DNA of 42,495 nucleotides from Candidatus Peribacteria bacterium RIFCSPLOWO2_12_FULL_55_15 (GCA_001789045.1 MFYG01000020.1:112349-154843); one strand, 5' to 3'; counted from the first letter of the stretch, positions 1 through 7,159 are shown. Translations and numbers: made by a program. Notes: generated from the letters alone by a model not told the origin.

Positions 1-546
1 TTTCTCGATGTCCTGCGCCGATGCGGCGGTGTGTGGAAGTACGATGATCAAGAAAAAACGTTGTTTGTGGACGGAGAACTTTCCTCTCTTCGGGCCATGA
101 ACATTCGCACGAACATTTATCCCGGTTTTCCAACGGATCTCCAGGCTCCGATGGGTGTTGCGATGACGCAGGCGAAAGGCGTTTCCCGTCTCTTCGAGCG
201 CATGTACGAGGGGCGGCTCGCCTACCTTTACGAATTAGAGAAAATGGGAGCGCATGTTGAAGTGTTGAATGCCCATCAGGCATTGATCATTGGGCCGACA
301 CCTCTGAAGGGACGCGTGGTCGCAAGTAACGATATTCGTGCCGGGGCCGCGATGGTTCTTGCCGCCCTCTCTGCAGAGGGTGAGACGACCGTGACGGATG
401 TGCGCTACATCGAGCGGGGATATGATCGGCTGGATGAGAAACTTCGCGCGCTGGGTGCGCGCATCGAGCGGGTGACGGTTGGAGAGCAGGAACGGCGTGA
501 GATTACACAGAAAGCCATTACACGGGCAGTTGTGGGCACTGTGTAG
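1..546 (+). CDS. murA: UDP-N-acetylglucosamine 1-carboxyvinyltransferase (MurA), 3' part
   Basis: MurA transfers enolpyruvate from PEP to UDP-GlcNAc, the first committed cytoplasmic step of peptidoglycan synthesis. The reading frame is open from the left edge, so only the last ~181 residues of a protein that is normally 420-430 long are present. Seen here: the GFPTDLQAPMGVAMTQAKG segment, the DIRAGAAMVLAAL segment and the C-terminal ERGYDRLDEKLRALGA segment, all characteristic of the EPSP-synthase-like fold of MurA. The catalytic PEP-binding Cys region lies upstream of the window. The stop (TAG) is 24 bases before the next gene. The family call is firm; the gene is cut only by the window edge. 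Confidence 0.95.
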   Translation, partial: FLDVLRRCGGVWKYDDQEKTLFVDGELSSLRAMNIRTNIYPGFPTDLQAPMGVAMTQAKGVSRLFERMYEGRLAYLYELEKMGAHVEVLNAHQALIIGPTPLKGRVVASNDIRAGAAMVLAALSAEGETTVTDVRYIERGYDRLDEKLRALGARIERVTVGEQERREITQKAITRAVVGTV

Positions 547-553
547 ATTGCTC

Positions 554-559
554 TACTAT
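554..559 (+). promoter_or_regulatory. putative -10 element for the MBL-fold gene
   Basis: TACTAT ends 11 bases before the ATG at 571, just after the murA stop. It would give a leader of about five bases. No convincing -35 is visible. Confidence 0.3.
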
Positions 560-570
560 GCCTCTACTCT

Positions 571-1095
571 ATGTTGCTGTTTCGTTGGACACCGGCTGGT
601 CTCGTGTGCAGCGGCGGGCCGAAGTCTTTTGCCGTGTTCCCGCAGGGTGCCACAGACGCGGATTTTTCCTTCCTGTCCGTGCCGGAAGAAGAACCGCAGG
701 AAGGCAGCATTTCCTGGCCGGGGGAGTACGACATTGCCGGCATGGCGATTCGTGGCATCGGACAGAATGAAGGACAGCAAGTGTCGTACGTTGTGTCTCT
801 CACGGGAACACGGTGCGCCTTTATTTCATCGCCTCTCGGCGAGTGGTCGGATGCTGACATAGCATATCTGGGGAATGTGGATCTCCTCGTTCTTCCCGGT
901 GAGAATGCGACGATGGTCCAAAAACTGCTCGATGCGGTGGACCCGCGGCTCCTCTTTCTTCTTCCATCAAAGGATGGGATTGATCGGGAGGTGCTGAAGG
1001 TCTGTGGGGCGGAGGGGAAGGAACACATCACAGAATACAAATTGAAGGGGGCGCTTCCCGCGGAGGGGCGAGAGGTGGTGGTGTTTGGTGGGTGA
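571..1095 (+). CDS. degenerate metallo-beta-lactamase-fold protein
   Basis: A 174-residue protein resembling small MBL-fold (UlaG-like) proteins. Family-like segments are PGEYDIAGMAIRGIG near residues 50-64 and the strand-turn segment GNVDLLVLPGENA near residue 110, followed by a 'DPRLLFLLP' segment, which corresponds to the DvlllPv...idPr..IP pattern of the family. The HxHxDH zinc-binding motif is absent and no clear replacement ligands are visible, so hydrolase activity is doubtful. The ATG at 571 follows the murA stop by 24 bases, which suggests co-transcription or its own weak promoter. The function is unknown. The fold is inferred from pattern recognition, not a search. Confidence 0.6.
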   Translation: MLLFRWTPAGLVCSGGPKSFAVFPQGATDADFSFLSVPEEEPQEGSISWPGEYDIAGMAIRGIGQNEGQQVSYVVSLTGTRCAFISSPLGEWSDADIAYLGNVDLLVLPGENATMVQKLLDAVDPRLLFLLPSKDGIDREVLKVCGAEGKEHITEYKLKGALPAEGREVVVFGG

Positions 1096-1120
1096 TTGGT
1101 GTGCAGGAGTTGGAACATCC

Positions 1121-1249
1121 TTACGGTTTGTGAGATTTGATGAATGTATCGATGTTCTTGATGGGAGTCGTTGGTTCCATCACTCGTTGCAGGATTTCAG
1201 CTTCCTCAGTTTCTGTAAATCCGTTGATTGTTAAGGGTGGGAGAGGCAC
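1121..1249 (-). CDS. possible small protein (42 aa), GTG start
   Basis: A short reading frame on the minus strand between the MBL-like gene and the tRNA. It starts with GTG directly after an in-frame TAG and ends at TAA. The product would be hydrophilic, with an acidic stretch (TETEEAE) and a basic end (FIKSHKP). The support is promoter geometry: TATCAT lies exactly six bases upstream of the GTG, the same hexamer and spacing as at the methyltransferase start at 3721. I do not recognise the family. It could instead be the decayed end of a longer gene. Confidence 0.3.
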   Translation of the reverse strand: MPLPPLTINGFTETEEAEILQRVMEPTTPIKNIDTFIKSHKP

Positions 1250-1255
1250 CTATCC

Positions 1256-1261
1256 ATGATA
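1256..1261 (-). promoter_or_regulatory. putative -10 element (TATCAT) of small ORF
   Basis: TATCAT on the minus strand ends six bases before the GTG at 1249, predicting a leaderless transcript. No good -35 is visible because the upstream bases are the tRNA 5' region. Confidence 0.3.
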
Positions 1262-1274
1262 CCATCATGTGCCT

Positions 1275-1349
1275 GGCCCCGTAGTTCAACGGATAGAACG
1301 ACCCTCTCCTAAGGGGTAAATGTAGGTTCAATTCCTATCGGGGCCACCA
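1275..1349 (+). tRNA. tRNA-Arg (anticodon CCT)
   Basis: The full cloverleaf can be drawn. The acceptor stem GGCCCCG pairs with CGGGGCC, the D stem GTTC with GAAC, the anticodon stem ACCCT with GGGGT (one T-G pair) and the T stem GTAGG with CCTAT. The anticodon loop CTCCTAA gives anticodon CCT, reading AGG (Arg). The discriminator base is A at 1346 and the CCA tail is encoded at 1347-1349. It lies 23 bases beyond the 3' end of the convergent carbamoyltransferase gene. No clear promoter is visible. Confidence 0.95.
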
Positions 1350-1372
1350 GAAGCGCCAATCTCTCTGTCGCG

Positions 1373-3250
1373 CTAATCCAGTGAAAATTTCTTCAAGTAT
1401 TCCCCCCGGTCTACTGCAGTGCCTTGGCCTATTTTTTTCTTCTCGAGGAGACAATTCCCCATCACGAGGTAATCCATTTGGGTGTGGAGGAAGCAGTTGA
1501 GGGCATCTTTGGGGGATTCTACGATTGGCTCGCCGCGGACATTGAAGGAGGTGTTGATGATGACGGGGCAACCTGTTCGCTTTTCGAAGGCTTTGATCAG
1601 ATCGTAGTAGCGGGGGTTCTGGTCGCGCCGAATGGTTTGGATGCGGGCGGAGCCATCGACGTGCGTTACAGCAGGAATTCTATCTCGCTTGTCGGGATGA
1701 ACATCTGCAACGAGGAGCATGTATGGACTCTCGCGGTTCAAGTCGAACCACTCTGCAACTTTTTCTTCGAGAACTGTCGGGGCAAAGGGGCGGAAGGATT
1801 CGCGGAACTTGATCTTCAGGTTCACCTTTTGCCAGCTTTCCTTGTTACGCGCATCAGCAAGGATGGAGCGATTGCCGAGGGAGCGGGGGCCGAATTCCAT
1901 GCGTCCCTGGAACCAACCAACAACTGCTGTGGGTTGGTTACCTCCCTCTCCCCGCCATTCGGCCTCCCGTTCAGGGTCTGAGGACCCTTCAGGGTCTCGA
2001 ACGACGAGCTCATGGCCGAGAGGCGGGAGAGGGCCGGGGTGAGGGGCTTCGTTTGCGAGAATTCCCGCCACGCGTTCGATAAGTTCTGTATCTGAAAGAA
2101 CGTCGTATGGGATGTTTTGCTCTTTGAGGAGTGTTTCGATTTCGGTGTTTGCATATTCATTGCCGAGGAATACGTGCTCCATTTTCGGGATTCGTTCTCC
2201 TTTGAATTCCTTGTGCCAGACGAGGAGCGCTGCGCCGAGGGCTCCACCCGCGTCCCCTGCAGCGGGTTGGATAAAGATGTCGTTGAAGAGGCCGGATTTG
2301 AGTATTTTCCCATTTGTTACGCAATTGAGAGCTACGCCGCCGGCCAGGCAGAGGTGATCGGACGGGTGAAGTTTCTTTGCGTGCTTCACGAGTTGGAGCA
2401 TCACTTCGTTCGTGAGTTCCTGGAGGGAGCGGGCGACGTCCTTGTGGAATTGTGTGAGAGGGGATTCTGGCTTCCGCGTGGGTTCCCCGAAGAGTTCCTC
2501 CATTTTCTTCCCTGTCATCGTGAGCCCGTACTCGTAGGTAAAGTATTCCATGTTGAGGGCGAAACTCCCGTCTTCTTTTACATCAATGAGGCGGCGCATT
2601 TGGTCTCTGTACCGAGGCTCTCCGTATGGGGCGAGACCCATCACCTTGTATTCGGCGCTATTTACCTTGAAGCCGAGGTAGTAGGTGAGGGCCGAGTAGA
2701 GGAGGCCGAGCGAATTGGGGAAGCGGATTTCCTCCGTGAGGCGGAGCTCCGTTCCTTTCCCATACCCGATGGTTGTCGTCGCCCATTCACCCACCCCGTC
2801 GATCGTGACGATCGTGGCATCTGGGAAGCCCGAGCAGAAGTACGCAGAGGAGGCATGGGATTCGTGGTGTTCGGTGAAGAAGAGCGGCCCCTTATATTGC
2901 AGTTCTTTGCGGATGATGTGGGGAATCCAGAGCTTCTTCGTCATCCACTCTTGCATCGCACGGTGGTAGGAGAGGAGACCTCTCGGCCAGACCTTGAAGT
3001 ATGTCCGGAGGATGCGCTCGAACTTGAGGAGCGGCTTCTCGTAGAAGACGATTGCCGAGAGATCCTCGGGCGCTATCCCCGCAAATTTCAGGGCGTGATC
3101 GATCGCGTTTTTGGGGAATGCTTCGTCGTGCTTCTTCCGCGTGTAGCGCTCCTCCTGCGTTGCGAAGAGTATTTCCCCGTCCTTCAGGAGACATGCGGCG
3201 CTGTCGTGATAGAAGCAGGAGATGCCGAGGATGTAGGTGGGGGTTGGCAT
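1373..3250 (-). CDS. carbamoyltransferase, NodU/CmcH family
   Basis: Members use carbamoyl phosphate and ATP, through a carbamoyl-adenylate, to O-carbamoylate sugars or natural products. The 625-residue protein has the N-terminal Kae1-like domain, starting ILGISCFYHDSAACLL, with the metal-binding HHESHAS segment, TIDGVGEWATT, GLAPYG, LAGGVALNCVTNGKI and QPAAGDAGGALGAA. The C-terminal domain has GWFQGRMEFGPRSLGNRSIL, SFRPFAPTVLEE and INTSFNVRGEPI. About 35 residues between 'GILANE' and 'AVVGWF' are not family sequence; they are a palindromic repeat read in frame (1941-2046). The ATG at 3250 fits the family start; an upstream ATG at 3301 would add 17 unconserved residues. It is last in a three-gene module with SxtJ-like and DUF5989 genes. 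The substrate is unknown but is probably a surface glycan. Confidence 0.92.
   Translation of the reverse strand: MPTPTYILGISCFYHDSAACLLKDGEILFATQEERYTRKKHDEAFPKNAIDHALKFAGIAPEDLSAIVFYEKPLLKFERILRTYFKVWPRGLLSYHRAMQEWMTKKLWIPHIIRKELQYKGPLFFTEHHESHASSAYFCSGFPDATIVTIDGVGEWATTTIGYGKGTELRLTEEIRFPNSLGLLYSALTYYLGFKVNSAEYKVMGLAPYGEPRYRDQMRRLIDVKEDGSFALNMEYFTYEYGLTMTGKKMEELFGEPTRKPESPLTQFHKDVARSLQELTNEVMLQLVKHAKKLHPSDHLCLAGGVALNCVTNGKILKSGLFNDIFIQPAAGDAGGALGAALLVWHKEFKGERIPKMEHVFLGNEYANTEIETLLKEQNIPYDVLSDTELIERVAGILANEAPHPGPLPPLGHELVVRDPEGSSDPEREAEWRGEGGNQPTAVVGWFQGRMEFGPRSLGNRSILADARNKESWQKVNLKIKFRESFRPFAPTVLEEKVAEWFDLNRESPYMLLVADVHPDKRDRIPAVTHVDGSARIQTIRRDQNPRYYDLIKAFEKRTGCPVIINTSFNVRGEPIVESPKDALNCFLHTQMDYLVMGNCLLEKKKIGQGTAVDRGEYLKKFSLD
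1941..2046. repeat. palindromic repeat inserted in frame in the carbamoyltransferase gene
   Basis: About 106 bases with inverted arms. CCCTCTCCCCGCC at 1944-1956 pairs with GGCGGGAGAGGG at 2022-2033 with one bulged base. Inner short inverted segments built on AGGGTCT/GGACCCT are also present. Read on the coding (minus) strand it encodes PHPGPLPPLG...RGEGG. Peptides of this kind (xPHPNPLPxGEG) are known to me as translations of dispersed palindromic repeats in many bacterial genomes. It sits between two well-conserved carbamoyltransferase segments without breaking the frame. Confidence 0.75.
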
Positions 3251-3304
3251 AGTGCCGTGTGTCATGGTGAGCGTAGACGAACCATGGGACACTGGTTCCA
3301 TACA

Positions 3305-3535
3305 TTAAAATTGGTACTTCAGTCGTCCTTCAAATTCCTCCGGCGGTATCTGCCAGCAGGTTGTTTTCGGCGGCGTTTTCCTTATGAGGTGAATGATGGT
3401 GAGAATTACGGCGTAGGAACCGAAGCCTGCGATCCAGAGGAGCGTCAGGATGATCTTGCTCATGATCATGCCCAGCACGTGGCTGAAGGCCATCCAGCCT
3501 GCGTAGAGCCAGGAGAGAGGAGGGGGGAGATGCAT
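3305..3535 (-). CDS. SxtJ-like small membrane protein
   Basis: A 76-residue protein starting MHLPPPLSWLYAGWMAF. Two hydrophobic segments are visible (about residues 8-24 and 27-50), followed by a basic and then polar tail with WQIPPEEFEGRLKYQF. The tail resembles the 'W..P....f....Y..QF' end of SxtJ-type proteins that accompany carbamoyltransferases. The start follows the DUF5989 stop by two bases (TAA-AT-ATG), which suggests translational coupling. Its role is not established; a membrane partner or anchor of the carbamoyltransferase is an inference from recurrent gene association. Confidence 0.75.
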   Translation of the reverse strand: MHLPPPLSWLYAGWMAFSHVLGMIMSKIILTLLWIAGFGSYAVILTIIHLIRKTPPKTTCWQIPPEEFEGRLKYQF

Positions 3536-3537
3536 AT

Positions 3538-3696
3538 TTAGAACACCGTGTAAATGAACGGGGCGAGGGTGGAGCCTTGGGCGAAGATGAGGATGAGTCC
3601 GAGGAGGGCCGTGAGGAGGAGGATGGGCAACAGCCACCACTTCTTGCGGATGTGGAGAAAGAGCCAGAGGTCGCGGAAGAGGGAAAGCTTGGACAT
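3538..3696 (-). CDS. DUF5989-like single-pass membrane protein
   Basis: A 52-residue protein. The N-terminus FRDLWLFLHIRKKWW precedes one transmembrane helix (WLLPILLLTALLGLILIF), and the end AQGSTLAPFIYTVF matches the 'AQGSalaPFIYtlF' pattern I associate with DUF5989. The ATG at 3696 was preferred over the one at 3702 because TACAGT ends eight bases upstream of it. It is first in the module with the SxtJ-like and carbamoyltransferase genes. The function is unknown, but the three-gene association is common in glycan and natural-product carbamoylation loci. Confidence 0.75.
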   Translation of the reverse strand: MSKLSLFRDLWLFLHIRKKWWLLPILLLTALLGLILIFAQGSTLAPFIYTVF

Positions 3697-3704
3697 ACCC
3701 ATGG

Positions 3705-3714
3705 ACTGTATCAT
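3705..3714. promoter_or_regulatory. symmetric bidirectional -10 element
   Basis: The ten bases ACTGTATCAT contain TATCAT on the plus strand (3709-3714), ending six bases before the ATG at 3721. They also contain TACAGT on the minus strand (3710-3705), ending eight bases before the ATG at 3696. The two hexamers share a central TA. Both transcripts would be leaderless or nearly so. No strong -35 is visible in either direction. Confidence 0.5.
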
Positions 3715-3720
3715 CTTCCC

Positions 3721-4485
3721 ATGCAACTTCCACAGTTTCAGGTGCATGCAGCTCTCGAGGAAACGCATTGGTGGTTCACCGGGCGACGGGAGATTGTGCG
3801 CACACTCCTCCATCGACTTCTTCCCCCGAGTCCGGAACGGCGCATTGTTGATGTGGGGTGTGGGACGGGCGGGAATACCGTCGCGTTCAAGCAGGAATAT
3901 ACATGCATCGGTATTGATCCTGACATCGACGCCATCACGTTTGCCCGAGAGCGGTTCCCGCAGTGCCGTTTCATCCAAGGCGTCGCTCCCCGCGATATTG
4001 CAACAGATCTGAAGGTTGCGGATGCCGTACTGCTCCTCGATGTTCTTGAGCACGCAGAGGAGGATCGACAACTTATTTGCGATCTTCTTTCAGCGATGAA
4101 GCCTGGCGCATTTCTTCTCATCATGGCGCCTGCAGATCCGAAACTCTGGAGCCCGCACGACAAGGGGTTCGGGCACTTTCGCCGTTATACGCTGGAGAGC
4201 TTTCGTCTCCTGTGGAGTGGGCAGCCCGTTCGGGAACTCCTTCTCTCCTTCTGTAATGTGCGCCTCTACTGGCCGATTCGGTTCCTGCGTCTTCTTGCGA
4301 GGGCGCGGGGGAAGCCTTTAGGGCAGGGAGATTCCGACCTTGCGCTTCCTCCGCGCTTCGTGAATCACCTCCTGCACTGCATTTTTGCAGGCGAAGGGCA
4401 GAGGCTCATGGCATTGCTCGATGGCCGGGTATTGCGGGGGTATCAGCGTGGAGTGAGTGCAGTGGTAGTATTACAGCGCGTGTGA
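3721..4485 (+). CDS. class I SAM-dependent methyltransferase (HWWF type)
   Basis: A 254-residue enzyme with the SAM-binding motif I IVDVGCGTGGNT (about residues 42-53) and acidic loop CIGIDPD. Motif 'LLLDVLEHAEED' follows, as in methyltransferases of the Methyltransf_11/23 group. The N-terminal ALEETHWWFTGRREIV signature and a C-terminal half (HDKGFGHFRRYTLESF) are shared with the paralogue at 23104-23877. The ATG at 3721 is supported by TATCAT exactly six bases upstream. It is divergent from the carbamoyltransferase module and convergent with the GT2 gene (two bases apart). The substrate is probably a sugar or lipid-linked intermediate; this is inference from context. Confidence 0.85.
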   Translation: MQLPQFQVHAALEETHWWFTGRREIVRTLLHRLLPPSPERRIVDVGCGTGGNTVAFKQEYTCIGIDPDIDAITFARERFPQCRFIQGVAPRDIATDLKVADAVLLLDVLEHAEEDRQLICDLLSAMKPGAFLLIMAPADPKLWSPHDKGFGHFRRYTLESFRLLWSGQPVRELLLSFCNVRLYWPIRFLRLLARARGKPLGQGDSDLALPPRFVNHLLHCIFAGEGQRLMALLDGRVLRGYQRGVSAVVVLQRV

Positions 4486-4487
4486 CG

Positions 4488-5372
4488 CTACACACGTCGA
4501 TGGCGCACCACCGTTTCTGCGAGGAGGCCGAAGACGCCGATTTGAAGGCCGGTGAAGAACGTGAGGAGTCCTACATCGGAAATATTCGCATCATTCCAGA
4601 GCGTATAGCCGATCGTAATGGCTCCGATGAGGAGAAGGGAGCCGCTCGGCCACGCGAAGAACTTGATGGGGTGGAAATAGGTGATGATGCGGACGATGAG
4701 GCTGAGAAAATTCAGGAAATTCCAGATGCCATTGAGGCCGCTACTCATCGTGCTTGGACCGATGCGCCTGTAGTAATCGATGGGGAGAAATTCCACCACG
4801 TAGTCGTTCGTGAGAGCGGCAAGGGTGATGGTGATGGTGAAAGAGAAGCGTTGGGGATAGAGGTGCATGTAGCGTTCGCCGAGTTCTCTCGTGAAGATGC
4901 GCATACCCGAGTTGAGATCGGGAATCGAAAGACCCGTGAGTACTCGTGCAAGGAAGCCGAGGATGGCTTTTGCTGGACGGCGGGTCCAGGGGATACGCAC
5001 CCCCTTTTTCACACGCGCCCCCACAACCATGTCGGCCCCCCTCAAGCGGAGTTCCTGGAGGAGTTGGGGGAATTTCTCGATGGGGTACGTACCATCCGCA
5101 TCAATGGTGGCGATCAGGGAGCCGCGCGAGCGGCGAATGCCTGTTTTCATCGATGCCCCGTATCCCCGGTTTCTGGGATGCGCGATGATCTGTAGCTCTG
5201 GAAGTGCGATTCCCTTGAGTATTGCCGGCGTCCTGTCCGTGCTGCCATCGTCGATAACGACGATTTCGAAAGGGTCTGGGTCTGCCATGGCGGCAAAAGC
5301 GGCGTGTACATGGCGTATGGTGGTTTCAATGGCTTGCTCCTCGTTGAAGGTGGGAATGAGGATGGAAAGCAT
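4488..5372 (-). CDS. GT2 glycosyltransferase, dolichol/polyprenyl-phosphate sugar synthase-like
   Basis: A 294-residue protein. The GT-A domain carries LSILIPTFNEE, VVIDDGSTDRT, HPRNRGYGASMKTGIRRS, the DXD-type ATIDADGTYP and a DLNSGMRIF segment, as in DPM1-like enzymes that load a nucleotide-sugar onto a polyprenyl phosphate. Two hydrophobic helices near the C-terminus (about residues 229-245 and 262-282) predict membrane attachment. The start is taken at 5372 because TATCCT lies six bases upstream; the ATG at 5387 falls next to that hexamer. It is convergent with the methyltransferase gene. The product may feed the GT-C-like proteins of the window. Confidence 0.88.
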   Translation of the reverse strand: MLSILIPTFNEEQAIETTIRHVHAAFAAMADPDPFEIVVIDDGSTDRTPAILKGIALPELQIIAHPRNRGYGASMKTGIRRSRGSLIATIDADGTYPIEKFPQLLQELRLRGADMVVGARVKKGVRIPWTRRPAKAILGFLARVLTGLSIPDLNSGMRIFTRELGERYMHLYPQRFSFTITITLAALTNDYVVEFLPIDYYRRIGPSTMSSGLNGIWNFLNFLSLIVRIITYFHPIKFFAWPSGSLLLIGAITIGYTLWNDANISDVGLLTFFTGLQIGVFGLLAETVVRHRRV

Positions 5373-5378
5373 GGGAAG

Positions 5379-5384
5379 AGGATA
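5379..5384 (-). promoter_or_regulatory. putative -10 element (TATCCT) of GT2 gene
   Basis: TATCCT ends six bases before the ATG at 5372, predicting a leaderless mRNA. It decides between the alternative starts at 5387 and 5372. No -35 match is evident. Confidence 0.45.
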
Positions 5385-5417
5385 CATGGGGAGCTGGTTT
5401 TTCCCTAGATGATGCCC

Positions 5418-5423
5418 TATTCT
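5418..5423 (+). promoter_or_regulatory. putative -10 element (TATTCT)
   Basis: TATTCT ends eight bases before the ATG at 5432, giving at most a leader of one or two bases. Confidence 0.45.
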
Positions 5424-5431
5424 TCCTGCGT

Positions 5432-7159
5432 ATGTCGGAAAGTTTGCGTCATATCTATGCCGAGAAGGCGCTTTCCCAGATCCCGCGTCTCCTCACGCTC
5501 CAAGACCGCAATCCCTTCTCCCCGACGTACGGGTGCTTCAAGCGGACGTATTGGCTCGATAAGACGGTTGATTTCCCCGATGCGCTGCCGCAGTTCGGCG
5601 TGCTCTCTCTCGCGTTGGCATACGCATTTCCATTTTCTAGCAACCCTCACCCTCTCCCTCTCCCTTCAAAGGGAGAGGGGATAACAAGGAACATGTATTA
5701 CCAACAACCCAAAGTGCGCGAGTGGATTCTTGCGGGGATGAAATTCTGGACGCAGATTCAACACAGAGATGGCAGCTTCGATGAGTTCTACCCGAACGAG
5801 CACGGCTGGACGGGGCCGACGGGTTTCCTGCTCTATGCGATGCTCAAGAGCTACATGATTCTCGAGGAGCGTCAGGAGTTCCCTGCAGATTTTCAGGACC
5901 AATTCTTCACGGCGTGTCGCAAGGCCGCGGACTACATCATCCAGTGGGATGAACATGGCGTGCTTGCCAATCATCATGCAATGGCGGTCCTGCCCGTGTA
6001 CTACGCATTTCATATTCTCAAAGATGAACGGTTCCGTGAAGGATATGAAAAGAAACTCCAAGAATTTCTCTCCTTCTGCAATCCCGAAGGGTGGAGTCTG
6101 GAGTATGACGGCGCGGATATCGGCTACCTCTCGGCGACGGTGAGTTTTCTCGGGAAGGTCTGGAAGATCAACCGCGATCCGCGGCTGAAGGAGGTGATGG
6201 AGAAAGGAGTGGAGTTCCTCAGTTACTTCGTGTATCCCAACGGCTTTTATGCAGGAAGCATGGGGAGCCGCAATACCCTTCACTTCTACTCGCACGGCTG
6301 CGAGCTTCTTGCGCCGGAGACGCCGCTTGCAGGACGTGTTGCCGATGCCATGCTCGAGAGCCTGCGTGACGGCAAAATCGTGCCGGCGGAGATCATGGCG
6401 GATCGGTATTTTTTGTATCGGATTCCGGAGCATCTGGAGAGTTATATTGATTTTGGAGAAAGAGTGAAACAGGAGGAACACAGTGCGAAGCTGCCCTATG
6501 AACGGCAAGATTTCAGAAAGGTATTTCCCGAAGGAAAGTTTTTTGTGGAGAAGAAAGGGAACACGTACGTTATTGCCAATGCCGCAAAGGGGGGGGTTAC
6601 AAAAGTATTCGACGTTCCTTCTGGAAAACTCATTCTCAATGACTGCGGCATCATCGGGAAAACCACGGACGGCACGGTGCTCACGTCGCAGTGGATCGAT
6701 TCCTCCTTCATATTTATCCCACAGGAGAATGGCTTCTCCGTTTCCGGTGCCCTTCATACAGTCCCTGCCCACAAGACGTTTACGCCGGTGACGTTCGTCA
6801 TGTTCCGTCTGTTCCTTCTTCTCTTTGGCTGGCATACGGGTATGGCGTACCGCATTAAAGGGTTCATTCGGACACTGCTGATGTTGAAGAGTGGTGTATC
6901 GGGGGTTCTCTTCTCTCGCGATGTGTCGTTCATGGGAACATCGCTCCGCATTATTGATACGATCACGATCAAAGATCAGACAGTATTGACATGTCTCCAG
7001 CTCGGTGGTGAGTTTTTCGTGAGGTATGTGCCACAGTCACGGTTTTTCCAGTCGCAGGAGTTCGATTGTAATAGTGTGCAGGTATCCGAGGACGCGTTGC
7101 GCGCATTACGTGAGAAAAAGACCATTCGCGTTGAGCGCACTGTGGATAGGAATCTCTGA
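5432..7159 (+). CDS. uncharacterised protein, probable alpha/alpha toroid plus C-terminal beta domain
   Basis: A 575-residue soluble protein that I do not recognise by name. The first ~320 residues are helix-rich with repeated aromatic and acidic segments (DGSFDEFYPNEHGWTGPTG, EYDGADIGYLSATVSFLGK, NTLHFYSHGCELLAP), like (alpha/alpha)6-toroid carbohydrate-active proteins such as heparinase II/III-type lyases or C5-epimerase relatives. The last ~220 residues look beta-rich (KGNTYVIANAAKGG, DTITIKDQTVLTCLQLGG). No signal peptide is seen. A palindromic repeat (5641-5690) is read in frame near residue 70 as NPHPLPLPSKGEG. The gene ends inside a terminator hairpin. A role in processing a uronate-containing glycan is only a guess. 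Confidence 0.55.
   Translation: MSESLRHIYAEKALSQIPRLLTLQDRNPFSPTYGCFKRTYWLDKTVDFPDALPQFGVLSLALAYAFPFSSNPHPLPLPSKGEGITRNMYYQQPKVREWILAGMKFWTQIQHRDGSFDEFYPNEHGWTGPTGFLLYAMLKSYMILEERQEFPADFQDQFFTACRKAADYIIQWDEHGVLANHHAMAVLPVYYAFHILKDERFREGYEKKLQEFLSFCNPEGWSLEYDGADIGYLSATVSFLGKVWKINRDPRLKEVMEKGVEFLSYFVYPNGFYAGSMGSRNTLHFYSHGCELLAPETPLAGRVADAMLESLRDGKIVPAEIMADRYFLYRIPEHLESYIDFGERVKQEEHSAKLPYERQDFRKVFPEGKFFVEKKGNTYVIANAAKGGVTKVFDVPSGKLILNDCGIIGKTTDGTVLTSQWIDSSFIFIPQENGFSVSGALHTVPAHKTFTPVTFVMFRLFLLLFGWHTGMAYRIKGFIRTLLMLKSGVSGVLFSRDVSFMGTSLRIIDTITIKDQTVLTCLQLGGEFFVRYVPQSRFFQSQEFDCNSVQVSEDALRALREKKTIRVERTVDRNL
5641..5690. repeat. palindromic repeat inserted in frame
   Basis: CCCTCTCCCTT at 5656-5666 and AAGGGAGAGGG at 5669-5679 form an 11-bp inverted repeat separated by CA, preceded by ACCCTCACCCT. 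Translated in the host gene it gives NPHPLPLPSKGEG, the same peptide class as the insertion in the carbamoyltransferase gene. Confidence 0.75.

Noticed and set aside
2117-3541. 474-residue open frame on the plus strand
   Set aside because: It lies wholly antisense to the well-conserved carbamoyltransferase and SxtJ genes; its peptide shows no domain and is a by-product of G+C-rich codons.
5666-6835. 389-residue open frame on the minus strand
   Set aside because: It is antisense to the toroid-like gene; the composition is atypical and no motif is seen, while the plus-strand frame is protein-like throughout.
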